This document shows positions 25,261-33,287 of a stretch of 64,000 bases of DNA, in pieces. The DNA comes from Halalkalibacter oceani (GTDB taxonomy: Bacteria > Bacillota > Bacilli > Bacillales > Bacillaceae_D): NCBI RefSeq assembly GCF_040544555.1, contig NZ_JBEPKD010000004.1, positions 62,001-126,000 on the forward strand. Reading direction: 5' to 3'. The position numbers were made by a program, and so were the translations under genes. Below the pieces are notes generated by a model, which worked only from the letters and a program-made list of their open reading frames with translations, ran no database searches and was not told the origin of the DNA. How positions within the stretch are numbered: the stretch's first letter is position 1; each line of letters starts with the position of its first letter.

Positions 25261-26808
25261 TTAATCTATACGTTTCTTGAAAATATCCTGCTTTTGTTTG
25301 CGGTAGTGATTTGGCGAGCAGTTAAGCGCTTTCCGAAAAACCGTCGAGAAATAATTAGGATCATCATAGCCAACCATTCTTGCAATTTCAGTCACTTTGA
25401 TTTTCGTATTGGATAACAGCAGCTCAGCCTTCTTAATTCTGACTTTTGTTAAATAGCTCGTAAACGTCTCTCCGGTACTTTTCTTGAACAGCTCGCTCAA
25501 ATATTTAGGTGATAAGTAAACAGACGCCGCTGCATCGGAGAGCTGGCACGCCTCCATGTAGTGCTGATTCATATAGTCGATCACACGGTCGATAATCGAT
25601 TCACTTCTTTCCGCCTTCCACTGTTCAAGCCGCTTTTGAAAATCGGCCAGATAACGTTGCACCCACTCTTTGACCTGCTCTTTATTCTTGCTTTCATTAA
25701 GCGTTGCAATCTCTTCAATCATGTTAAACGATAAAGGAAACTGAAATTCCTTTTCGGAAATGGAATGGAGGGCATAGACGAGTGAATAGGCTTCAATCTT
25801 AACCGTTGCCAAAGAATGCTCCTCATACTTTTTGATCATGTCGTCGACAAGCGCGACAAAATGAGCGATTTCCCCGACCATTAATGGGGCCAGCAGCTTC
25901 GCTTTCAATTCTTGAATGGTCGGGTTATGCTTCAAATAGGCAGCTACGTCTTCACTCGCCGCGGCGTCCGGTGATGAATCAAAGCCCGCTTTGTAGAAGC
26001 GGCTGTACAGTCTCGTAATATCCTCCAAGCGGCTAAGCTCCCCGACATGATGAATAGAGACCGAGATTTCCAATAATGCTTCAATCTTGCTCTGCAATTC
26101 ATCGAGCCGGACAGCATTCAATTCCCGGCGGGACAGCATGAAGACAAAGGTGTCATATTCAACCGGGATGAGCGACTTGCCGGATTGATCAAGCCCTGCT
26201 AATTCTTCGACAATGTTGATTAATGAAAATTGAACAAGTCGCAAATCATCCGGCTTGGAAACGACAAAATGCGGTGAGAAATCCGTCACTTTTACAAGCA
26301 GGAATTCCGCCTTGGCATATTTCGTTTCAACGGCATTCGCCATTTGCGGATCATAAGGCAGCCGCAAACATAATGAGCGGATAATCATCCGTTCATTTAT
26401 TTTTTCCTGCTTGGCAGCCTGCGCTTTCTGCTCGAGCAGCTCCTCGCGAACCAATTTGAGAAGCTCGGCGACTTCGTCAGGCGGACATGGCTTCAGCAAA
26501 AAATCAGTCACTTTATATTTAACAGCTGCCTGGGCATAGTCAAAATCTTTATAGGCTGTTAAAATCACGACCCGTGTATCCTGCTTATTTTCATAGACAT
26601 GCTTCGCCAGCTCAATTCCATTCATCCGTGGCATTCGAATATCGGTAATGACCAGATCAGGTGAAAGCTCTTCCATTTTCTGAATCGCTTCTTCCCCATT
26701 TCCCGCTTCTCCTACAACAGACCAACCGCCGTTGGCCTCCTCAATCATTTTGACCAACGTCTTGCGTATCACTCTTTCGTCGTCGACAACCATGACTGTA
26801 CTGTTCAT
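25261..26808 (-). CDS. YesN-type AraC response regulator
   Basis: 515 residues. Receiver domain at the N-terminus with DLVITDIRMPRMNG near 55 (phospho-acceptor Asp) and a conserved Thr/Lys (VILTAYKDF, LLKPCPP). A long, mostly helical linker of about 280 residues follows, then a C-terminal AraC/XylS DNA-binding domain with two helix-turn-helix units (LSDAAASVYLSPKYLSELFKK and VTEIARMVGYDDPNYFSTVF). It overlaps the sensor kinase gene by 4 nt (ATGA), a coupled pair. In Bacillus, YesMN-type pairs activate adjacent CUT1 sugar importers; here the importer genes follow in the same direction. Confidence 0.93.
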   Translation of the reverse strand: MNSTVMVVDDERVIRKTLVKMIEEANGGWSVVGEAGNGEEAIQKMEELSPDLVITDIRMPRMNGIELAKHVYENKQDTRVVILTAYKDFDYAQAAVKYKVTDFLLKPCPPDEVAELLKLVREELLEQKAQAAKQEKINERMIIRSLCLRLPYDPQMANAVETKYAKAEFLLVKVTDFSPHFVVSKPDDLRLVQFSLINIVEELAGLDQSGKSLIPVEYDTFVFMLSRRELNAVRLDELQSKIEALLEISVSIHHVGELSRLEDITRLYSRFYKAGFDSSPDAAASEDVAAYLKHNPTIQELKAKLLAPLMVGEIAHFVALVDDMIKKYEEHSLATVKIEAYSLVYALHSISEKEFQFPLSFNMIEEIATLNESKNKEQVKEWVQRYLADFQKRLEQWKAERSESIIDRVIDYMNQHYMEACQLSDAAASVYLSPKYLSELFKKSTGETFTSYLTKVRIKKAELLLSNTKIKVTEIARMVGYDDPNYFSTVFRKALNCSPNHYRKQKQDIFKKRID

Positions 26809-28589
26809 GACACATCCCTCTTTTCAACCAGATGATAATCGCCTTCAAATGGCAATGTCATCCGCACTTTTGTTCCTTTTCCTTCCTCACTTTCAATCTC
26901 TAAAAAGCTCCCTTCACCATACACAAGCTCAATCCGGCGAATGACATTATGAATCCCGATTCTTTTTTTCGTATCCGCCATACTTGAAGTGTTTTTCCCC
27001 AATATTCTCGCTACGGTTTCTTGTTTCATCCCGCAGCCATTATCCGAGATCTCGATAATCAGATGTCCCTCCTGCTTGAAACCGCGGATGCTGATGCGTT
27101 TTTCATCCTGGTCGTAAAATCCATGGACAAACGCATTCTCGACAATCGGCTGGAGCAATAAGCGTAAAATATGGCATGACTGCACGTCCTCATCAATTTC
27201 AATCTTGATCTCCAGCTCCTCCTCATAACGCGCCTTTTGCAGCAGCAAATAATTTTGAATTTGTTTGATTTCATCCTTCAAGGTTGACCTTGTGCTGGCC
27301 GGTTCTAGCGAATAGCGGAGCATTTGCGATAACGAAACGATTAAATCGGCATTTTCGTAGTCATCCTGTAAATACAATTTACTGCGCAGCATGTCGAGCG
27401 TATTGTATAAAAAATGCGGGTTCAGTTGGGCCTGCAATGCGGTAAGCTCGGCCTCACGCTGCATCAGCTGCTTTTCATAAACGTCTTCGATCAGCTTGCT
27501 GACATGCTCCGTCATGGAATTAAAGCTGTTGCCGATATACGATAATTCATCGCTCGAATGAACTTCAATCCGGTAATCCAGCTGTCCCTCGCGAACCCGC
27601 CTCATGCCGTTTAGCAGCCGTTTAATCGGGCGGAGCAGACGGTGGCTCGTAAACAGAATCAGCAGGACCGCAATGAAAATGCTTACAATTCCACTTACGA
27701 CAATGACATTAAAAATCATTTTACTCTTTTCATGAAGCTTGGCCATCGAGCTGTGACTGGATAAAATGAAACCCGTTTTCTCAGATTGAACCGTTGCTCC
27801 CAAATAACGGGTGCCATTCACTTCCTCTTTGAAAACAGTCGATAACTGCGAGCCATTCCCGCTTCCACCGGTCATCTCTTTATCCGTATTTTTGTAAATT
27901 AGCTCGTGCTCCCCATTGTATAAATAAACTGTATCGCTCTCTTCGACAACAAGCTCGCTTAAAATTGTAAACAAGGAGCGGACATTGAGAACAATGACGA
28001 GCATCCCTTCATCCTCAAGACGGTTGCTCTTAATTTTGCGCGTGGCGATAATCACGTCCTGATTCCGTCCTTCATACGTCGTCAAATTATCACTCATCCA
28101 GATCATTTCTCCGTCTGTGCTCTCCAGTTTATTTTTCACCTTTTGATAAAGCTGGCGATTTAACTCCTTGAATTGATACGAGTGCGTAGGCTTGTACTGC
28201 TGGCCGGCATTATTGTAAATATGAACGGAATAGACGTCCGTATTGTCAAGCAGCATTTTGTTCAGCACTTGATCAAATGTCATAATATCGTTGTAGCTGA
28301 CTCCCTCGCCCGAGTTAGAGGCTGACAATAAGTTCTCGACGTTCGGATGGAATAAAATACTGTTTGAAAAGCGGTACAGCTCATCCAGTTTCAAATCAAT
28401 CCGCGCCGACACTTGCTCCACCTTTTGCAAAATTTGATCACTAATTTCCTTCTCCGCGATAGAAAGATGAGTCAAATAAGAAAGATAGCCTGTAATCAGC
28501 GAGGAAATTAATAAAATCAATGAAACGCTGACGATCATTTTCGTCTGCAGCCTCATCTTCCCAATCCAGCGATTGACGAATGTTCGCAA
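26805..28589 (-). CDS. YesM-type sensor histidine kinase
   Basis: 594 residues. First helix near 18-38, an extracellular sensor region of about 250 residues (dCACHE-like), second helix near 296-316, a HAMP domain (near 315-370), then the LytS/YesM-type kinase core: HFLYNTLDMLRS near 393 carries the phospho-acceptor His and ISDNGCGMKQET near 516 is the N-box/G-box ATP site. It probably senses the sugar outside or the loaded binding protein and phosphorylates the regulator encoded next. Membrane protein; complete. Confidence 0.93.
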   Translation of the reverse strand: MRTFVNRWIGKMRLQTKMIVSVSLILLISSLITGYLSYLTHLSIAEKEISDQILQKVEQVSARIDLKLDELYRFSNSILFHPNVENLLSASNSGEGVSYNDIMTFDQVLNKMLLDNTDVYSVHIYNNAGQQYKPTHSYQFKELNRQLYQKVKNKLESTDGEMIWMSDNLTTYEGRNQDVIIATRKIKSNRLEDEGMLVIVLNVRSLFTILSELVVEESDTVYLYNGEHELIYKNTDKEMTGGSGNGSQLSTVFKEEVNGTRYLGATVQSEKTGFILSSHSSMAKLHEKSKMIFNVIVVSGIVSIFIAVLLILFTSHRLLRPIKRLLNGMRRVREGQLDYRIEVHSSDELSYIGNSFNSMTEHVSKLIEDVYEKQLMQREAELTALQAQLNPHFLYNTLDMLRSKLYLQDDYENADLIVSLSQMLRYSLEPASTRSTLKDEIKQIQNYLLLQKARYEEELEIKIEIDEDVQSCHILRLLLQPIVENAFVHGFYDQDEKRISIRGFKQEGHLIIEISDNGCGMKQETVARILGKNTSSMADTKKRIGIHNVIRRIELVYGEGSFLEIESEEGKGTKVRMTLPFEGDYHLVEKRDVS

Positions 28590-28810
28590 ACAGATTCGCC
28601 TCCTTTTTCGTTTTCAATCACTTTTAAATTTTCGCTTAATTCCGAATGATATCTTCTTAACCTACTGTAACAGTTCTTGTCAAGTTTACCTCTAAGCGGC
28701 GAGCAGACTGCATGGAGGATGAAACCGTAGTGAAACAGCTTGCGGAGACGTCTTCCTTCACTCCTTTTTTCAATTAATCAAAATAGTTAGACTGATCATA
28801 GGGAAACGAT
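28590..28810. other. Divergent gap between the sensor kinase and MFS genes
   Basis: It holds the kinase leader and, near 28690-28755, words resembling the internal loops of the dispersed element (GCGGAGAC, GAAACCG) without a clear paired structure. Nothing else is supported. Confidence 0.3.
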
Positions 28811-28816
28811 TATACT
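28787..28816 (+). promoter_or_regulatory. Promoter of the MFS gene
   Basis: TTAGAC (28787-28792), 18 nt, TATACT (28811-28816), a sigma-A-like promoter giving a leader of about 100 nt. Confidence 0.5.
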
Positions 28817-28833
28817 GTTATTTATCGGAAAAC

Positions 28834-28881
28834 GAGGGAGTTGGCGTCAGGCGGCAAAGCGTATTTGCCAACGAATCCCTC
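28834..28881 (+). promoter_or_regulatory. Structured leader of the MFS gene
   Basis: GAGGGA (28834-28839) pairs with TCCCTC (28876-28881). Inside it, TTGGC (28841-28845) with GCCAA (28867-28871) and GGCAAA (28853-28858) with TTTGCC (28864-28869) are alternatives that share bases, so the leader could switch between two folds. A seven-codon ATG frame (28882-28905) follows. I do not recognise a known riboswitch class. Confidence 0.4.
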
Positions 28882-28920
28882 ATGGAAGGAACAACTTTTT
28901 TCTAGTAAAGGAGCCTGACC

Positions 28921-30132
28921 ATGGACGCAATCAACGCTCAGCAAAGGGAGCCGGCTGTTTCAGCGCGGATTATCTTCATCATCGCCACCGCATGCGGCGT
29001 AATCGTCGCCAATATTTATTATTCGCAGCCATTAGTCGGTCCGATCAGCGCCTCGCTCGGATTGACTTCCGAGGCGGCTGGTCTGATCGTCACACTGACC
29101 CCAATCGGCTATGGCCTCGGCTTATTGCTGCTCGTGCCTTTGGGCGATATGGTTGAAAACCGGAAGCTCGTTTCCGGACTATTGTTCTTCACCACCATTG
29201 CACTGGTGGTGGCGGGGGTCGTCAAAAGCGTAATTCCTTTTCTCGCTGCCTCCCTCTTAATTGGGCTTGGCTCGGTCGCTGCGCAAATGCTCGTGCCGTT
29301 CGCCGCCCATCTATCACCGGAAGCGACGCGCGGCCGTAATGTTGGGAACGTGATGAGCGGGCTGCTGCTCGGCATCATGCTTGCCCGCCCTGTCTCGAGT
29401 ATGATGGCGGAATATTGGGGCTGGCGCTCCGTCTACTATTTCTCGGCCACGGCCATTCTCGTCTTGGCTGTTATTCTAATTCGGACACTGCCAGTAAGGA
29501 AACCGGTGACAACAACAAAGTACCCGCAGCTGCTTGGCTCGATGTTTTATCTGTTAAAGACAACACCAATTTTGCGGCGCAGGGCGATATATCACGCTTG
29601 TTTATTTGGAACGTTCAGCCTGTTCTGGACCACGGTTCCTTTGTTATTGACCGGGCCTGTCTTTTCATTCTCCCATCAGGGCGTTGCGCTGTACGCCTTG
29701 CTCGGTGTATCCGGAGCGCTTGCCGCACCTGTTGCCGGCCGCCTTGCCGACCGAGGATGGATTCGCCCGGCCACCGGGGTCGCGCTCGTGCTGGTCGTCA
29801 TATCCATCGTTCTGCCGCTCGTTATCCAAGGCGGTTCGACGTTCGCGCTGATTACGTTAGTGGCAGCGGCTATTTTGCTCGACATGGGGGTTTCAGCGAA
29901 TTTGGTTCTCGGACAGCGTGCGATCTTTTCATTGAGCGGTGAAATTCGCAGCCGACTTAATGGAATTTTCATGGCGATTTTCTTTGCCGGCGGCGCGATC
30001 GGGTCCGCGGTTGGCGGATGGGCCTATGCCCGCGGTGGCTGGGAAACGACCTTACTTATTGGCCTGGCTCTACCGGTACTTGCTTTGATTTATTATGCAG
30101 GGGAATTTAGAGGCAAGGGGAAAATTTCTTAA
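28921..30132 (+). CDS. MFS transporter (proton-driven efflux type)
   Basis: 403 residues, twelve predicted helices, AAAGGAG upstream of the ATG. IIFIIATACGVIVANIYYSQ with PLVGPI opens helix 1, and PLGDMVENRKLVSG near 77-90 is the loop 2-3 motif A (the usual G-x-L-x-D-R pattern, here GDMVENRK). RLADRGWIRPATG near 277 is the matching second-half motif. This pattern is common in small-molecule or drug efflux MFS proteins of Firmicutes. The substrate cannot be told. Preceded by a long structured leader, so expression may be regulated after transcription starts. A small membrane peptide gene follows 22 nt downstream. Confidence 0.85.
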   Translation: MDAINAQQREPAVSARIIFIIATACGVIVANIYYSQPLVGPISASLGLTSEAAGLIVTLTPIGYGLGLLLLVPLGDMVENRKLVSGLLFFTTIALVVAGVVKSVIPFLAASLLIGLGSVAAQMLVPFAAHLSPEATRGRNVGNVMSGLLLGIMLARPVSSMMAEYWGWRSVYYFSATAILVLAVILIRTLPVRKPVTTTKYPQLLGSMFYLLKTTPILRRRAIYHACLFGTFSLFWTTVPLLLTGPVFSFSHQGVALYALLGVSGALAAPVAGRLADRGWIRPATGVALVLVVISIVLPLVIQGGSTFALITLVAAAILLDMGVSANLVLGQRAIFSLSGEIRSRLNGIFMAIFFAGGAIGSAVGGWAYARGGWETTLLIGLALPVLALIYYAGEFRGKGKIS

Positions 30133-30154
30133 AAGAAGTTACGGAGGAAAAGAT

Positions 30155-30295
30155 ATGGAAATTATCGCTATCGCTCTTGTTCTAATTGTCTTTTTTTCTT
30201 CAGCCATCATTGAAAAAAGACTGAAAACGATCGAAAATCAGAACAACCGTGTAATTGAAATTTTGAAGGAAATTAGAGATCAAAATAAGCTTTGA
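30155..30295 (+). CDS. Small single-helix membrane protein
   Basis: 46 residues from the ATG at 30155 (GGAGG 8 nt upstream). One N-terminal membrane helix (EIIAIALVLIVFFSSAII) followed by a charged amphipathic helix (KRLKTIENQNNRVIEILKEI). The family is not recognised. Co-directional with and 22 nt after the MFS gene and ended by a strong hairpin, so the two are co-transcribed; it could be an accessory or stabilising peptide for the transporter. Confidence 0.7.
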   Translation: MEIIAIALVLIVFFSSAIIEKRLKTIENQNNRVIEILKEIRDQNKL

Positions 30296-30303
30296 TTTAC
30301 ATA

Positions 30304-30338
30304 AATCCCCTACCGAAGAAACCCTTCGGTAGGGGATT
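30304..30338. terminator. Terminator-like hairpin after the MFS unit
   Basis: Perfect stem of 15 bp or slightly fewer (AATCCCCTACCGAA with TTCGGTAGGGGATT) and a 7-nt loop, between convergent genes. No clear T-run on the plus side. ACGGAGC follows 9 nt later, as after several hairpins of the dispersed family. Confidence 0.6.
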
Positions 30339-30355
30339 GGCATAAAACGGAGCTA

Positions 30356-31393
30356 CTACAGCCCCGCCACTTCTTCCCGCACTTTTGGCGCGACTTTCGT
30401 ACCGAGCAGCTCAATCGCCTTCATGACCTGCTCATGCGGCATCGAGCCGACAGGAACATGGAGCATGAAGCGGGTGATGCCGACGTTCTTGCGGAGGTGA
30501 ATGATTTTCTCTGCGACGGTGTCCGGATCGCCGACATACAAAGCTCCTTCCAGACTGCGGGCGGCATCGAAGCTCGCCCGGCCATAATGGCCCCAGCCCC
30601 GCTCTTTGCCCAGCTTGTTCATCACCAGCTGCGTTGACGGGAAAAAGGCGTCTGCCGCTTCTTCCCGATCCTCGGCAATGAACCCATGTGAGTGAGAAGC
30701 GACGGTCAGCTTCGCCGGATCATGACCCGCTTCTGCGGCAGCCTGCTTATAGAGCTGAACGAGCGGCGCGAATTGAAGCGGGCGACCGCCGATGATCGCC
30801 AGCACGAGCGGCAGGCCAAGTTTACCGGCACGGACGACCGACTCGGGATTGCCGCCGCTTCCAATCCAGACAGGCAGCGGATTCTGCACCGGACGCGGAT
30901 AGACGCCTAAATTGCGGATCGCCGGACGATGCTTGCCCTGCCATGTGACTTTCTCCGATTGACGGATTTGCAGCAGAAGCTCCAGCTTTTCGTCAAACAG
31001 CTCATTATAATCGTGCAAATCGTAGCCGAACAGCGGAAACGACTCGATGAAGGATCCCCGTCCCGCCATAATTTCCGCTCGTCCGTTTGAAATCGCATCA
31101 AGCGTGGCAAATTCCTGAAAGACGCGGACTGGGTCATCCGATGAAAGGACGGTGACCGCGCTCGTCAGGCGGATCCGCTTTGTTTGCGAAGCGGCAGCGG
31201 CCAGGATGACCGCCGGATTAGAGGCGGCAAAGTCCTCGCGATGATGCTCGCCGACACCGAATACATCAAGACCGACCTGATCGGCGAGGACGATTTCCTC
31301 AACGACTTCCCGTATGCGCTCGGCATGACTAATTGTTTTCCCCGTGTTCACATCTGGTGTTGTTTCGACAAATGTACTGATCCCTATTTCCAT
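30356..31393 (-). CDS. LLM-class flavin-dependent oxidoreductase (luciferase-like)
   Basis: 345 residues from the ATG at 31393, chosen over a start nine codons upstream because GGAGGAG precedes it by 7 nt. Bacterial luciferase-like TIM barrel: MEIGISTFVETTPD opens, VFGVGEHHREDFAASNPAV near 42 and RAEIMAGRGSFIESFPLFGYD near 105 are signatures of the MsnO8/luciferase-like group. It binds FMN or F420; in Bacillaceae FMN is expected. Monocistronic, convergent with the MFS unit. Substrate unknown. Confidence 0.85.
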   Translation of the reverse strand: MEIGISTFVETTPDVNTGKTISHAERIREVVEEIVLADQVGLDVFGVGEHHREDFAASNPAVILAAAASQTKRIRLTSAVTVLSSDDPVRVFQEFATLDAISNGRAEIMAGRGSFIESFPLFGYDLHDYNELFDEKLELLLQIRQSEKVTWQGKHRPAIRNLGVYPRPVQNPLPVWIGSGGNPESVVRAGKLGLPLVLAIIGGRPLQFAPLVQLYKQAAAEAGHDPAKLTVASHSHGFIAEDREEAADAFFPSTQLVMNKLGKERGWGHYGRASFDAARSLEGALYVGDPDTVAEKIIHLRKNVGITRFMLHVPVGSMPHEQVMKAIELLGTKVAPKVREEVAGL

Positions 31394-31507
31394 GAAACGC
31401 TCCTCCAACTCCCTGTTCACTTTTTATGAGCAAAGCAACAGTATCGTGATCTTCTCTTGTTTTACATGTATCACATTTTGCCGCATGTTGCCAACGATAT
31501 CTCTTTA

Positions 31508-32314
31508 TTATCGCGGAAAGGGGAACTGCTGCAGCTGCTTGTCAAGCATCAGGTCGTCAAGACTTTTGAATTCATAGCCAAGTTCCCTCGCCTCATCAAT
31601 CACGCTCGGCAGCGCTTCGGCATTATCGCTTGAGACCGAATGAATCAGCATGATCGCGCCGGGATGAATCCGTTTCATAATTTGATCGTAGGCATACTGG
31701 CCGCCCTTTTGCTTGTCGACTTCCCAATCCTTGTAGGCCATTGACCAAAATACATTCGTATAGCCGATTTTTTCCGACAATGCTAACGTCCGCTCACTAA
31801 ATTCCCCCCGTGGCGGCCGTAAATAATTCATTTCTTTCACACCTGTCAGCTCCGCGAAAGCCTCCTTCACTTTTTGCAGCTCGTCAATCAAACGCCCGTC
31901 GCCGACGCTTGGCAGGCTCGGGTGATGCCAGGAATGATTCCCGACGATATGACCTTCAGCCACCATACGCTGGACCAGCTCCGGCGCGGTTTCCAAATAA
32001 TGCCCCGTCACAAAAAAAGTCGCCGGCACCTGCTTTTCCTGCAACACGTCAAGCACCTTTTCGGTATAGCCGTTTTCATAGCCATTATCGAATGTTAAAT
32101 AGAGCTCTTTTTTCGTCGTATCGCCGATAAAGACGCCATTTGTATCCTCCAGCAATTTTTCAAAAACAGGTTCGGTTGTGACCGGTTTGTTGTCTTTTTC
32201 CGGCTTATAGCTCCAGTTATACGTTTTGTTGCTATAAGCGAGCGCCGGCTCGATGCTCGTTGCGCACTCGAACGCCAGCATGAGGAAAAGAAGAACGATG
32301 ATTTTTCTCGGCAT
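31508..32314 (-). CDS. pdaA: Delta-lactam-biosynthetic peptidoglycan de-N-acetylase
   Basis: 268 residues. N-terminal signal sequence, then a NodB polysaccharide deacetylase domain with LTFDNGYENGY (about 68-78; a TFDxG variant of the metal/catalytic motif), NHSWHHPSL near 125 (zinc His pair), RPPRGEFSE near 166 and MLIHSVS near 220. The mature N-terminus (NKTYNWSYKPEKDNKPVTTE) matches PdaA, which deacetylates N-acetylmuramate so that muramic-delta-lactam forms in spore cortex, needed for germination. Its presence supports an endospore former. Expected to be sporulation-expressed; I did not find a convincing sigma-G promoter by eye. Confidence 0.92.
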   Translation of the reverse strand: MPRKIIVLLFLMLAFECATSIEPALAYSNKTYNWSYKPEKDNKPVTTEPVFEKLLEDTNGVFIGDTTKKELYLTFDNGYENGYTEKVLDVLQEKQVPATFFVTGHYLETAPELVQRMVAEGHIVGNHSWHHPSLPSVGDGRLIDELQKVKEAFAELTGVKEMNYLRPPRGEFSERTLALSEKIGYTNVFWSMAYKDWEVDKQKGGQYAYDQIMKRIHPGAIMLIHSVSSDNAEALPSVIDEARELGYEFKSLDDLMLDKQLQQFPFPR

Positions 32315-32377
32315 GATGTATCAATCTCCCTCATTTTTTTGTTAGTGTGGCACTTGCGGAAATGGTTTATGTATGGC

Positions 32378-33202
32378 TCAACGTCTAATCTGATAATACG
32401 TGTATAACGCGACCAATGAGCCAAGCGCCAGCAGACGCCGCTGTTCACTCATAGCTGGATCGAGATCAATAATATCGGCCCCATTTGAAAATAATTCCAT
32501 CGCTTCGGTCGGAACACCACCTGTCCTGACAAAAAGCAATTGCTGTTGTGATTCCTTGTCTATTACTTTAAATTCCAAGGCGCCGATCCCGCCGTTTAAT
32601 GCCGCAATCTGTTCTCCACGTTGATGGATTTGAACGTCAAAGCGCGAAAAAGCACGCCAATTATGAGTAAAAGAACCGATTTCTTCTCCAGCCTCATCAA
32701 GCAGAACGAACGGCGCTGACATCCCCGCTTTTTTCAGCAGCATCAGCCGGCGCTCCTGATCAATCTGAAATGTCATCTTCACAGGAAACAGCATGCTCAA
32801 CCCGATCAAACGGAAAAGCCCGCTCCAAAGGCGGAGAAAGGAGACTTCCTCTTCAACGTAGGCGACACGCTTGCCATCCAATGAAAAGAAATGAAAGCGC
32901 CGAAGCCAATGCATGTCTGATGTAAACAGAAGACGGCCCGCTGTCAGAAGCGTTTCTTCACTGTCAAACGTGAGCGGATTGATCTCGCGGTTTGCTAAAT
33001 GTGAAAACCAGGAGGAAAAGCTGTAGCAGATGATCAGGATAAAAACGAAGTAAAGGAGAGCCTGCCCCCCTCTTCCCGCAAAAAAAGTGGCAAAGCCCGT
33101 TAAAGCAGCATAGAGAAGCAATAGAACGGACACTCCAAGCATAAAATTACCCGCCCATTTAAGCGCCTTCGCCTGCCTCCTTTGGTAGTCACGGTAATCC
33201 AA
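32378..33202 (-). CDS. Membrane protein with a scramblase/LURP-like cytoplasmic domain
   Basis: 274 residues. Two N-terminal helices (about 16-38 and 44-66), then a soluble region of about 200 residues composed of beta-strand-like segments (MTFQIDQERRLMLLKKAG, FVLLDEAGEEIGSFTHNW, FDVQIHQRGEQIAAL). Pattern resembles tubby-like LURP/scramblase barrels, but this is a structural impression, not a family match. It ends with LALGSLVALYTYYQIRR, possibly a short C-terminal membrane segment. Monocistronic, upstream of pdaA with 60 nt between. Function unknown. Confidence 0.7.
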   Translation of the reverse strand: MDYRDYQRRQAKALKWAGNFMLGVSVLLLLYAALTGFATFFAGRGGQALLYFVFILIICYSFSSWFSHLANREINPLTFDSEETLLTAGRLLFTSDMHWLRRFHFFSLDGKRVAYVEEEVSFLRLWSGLFRLIGLSMLFPVKMTFQIDQERRLMLLKKAGMSAPFVLLDEAGEEIGSFTHNWRAFSRFDVQIHQRGEQIAALNGGIGALEFKVIDKESQQQLLFVRTGGVPTEAMELFSNGADIIDLDPAMSEQRRLLALGSLVALYTYYQIRR

Positions 33203-33220
33203 TGTTCCCCCTCCTTACGA

Positions 33221-33275
33221 AAAAGGGATGCCGCAAAAGGACCAGCCATCGGCCTTTCGGGACATCCCTGAAATT
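33221..33275. repeat. Hairpin of the AAAGG/CCTTT family
   Basis: AGGGATG-CCGCAAAAGG pairs with CCTTTCGG-GACATCCCT with small mismatches around a 12-nt loop, between the fumarase stop and the membrane-protein start. It matches only the first hairpin of the dispersed element and may serve as the fumarase terminator. Confidence 0.45.
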
Positions 33276-33287
33276 GTTTTCTGCCGC

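Noticed and set aside
29415..29942. 175-residue plus-strand frame within the MFS gene
   Set aside because: Overlaps the transporter in another frame; the transporter has complete helices and motifs.
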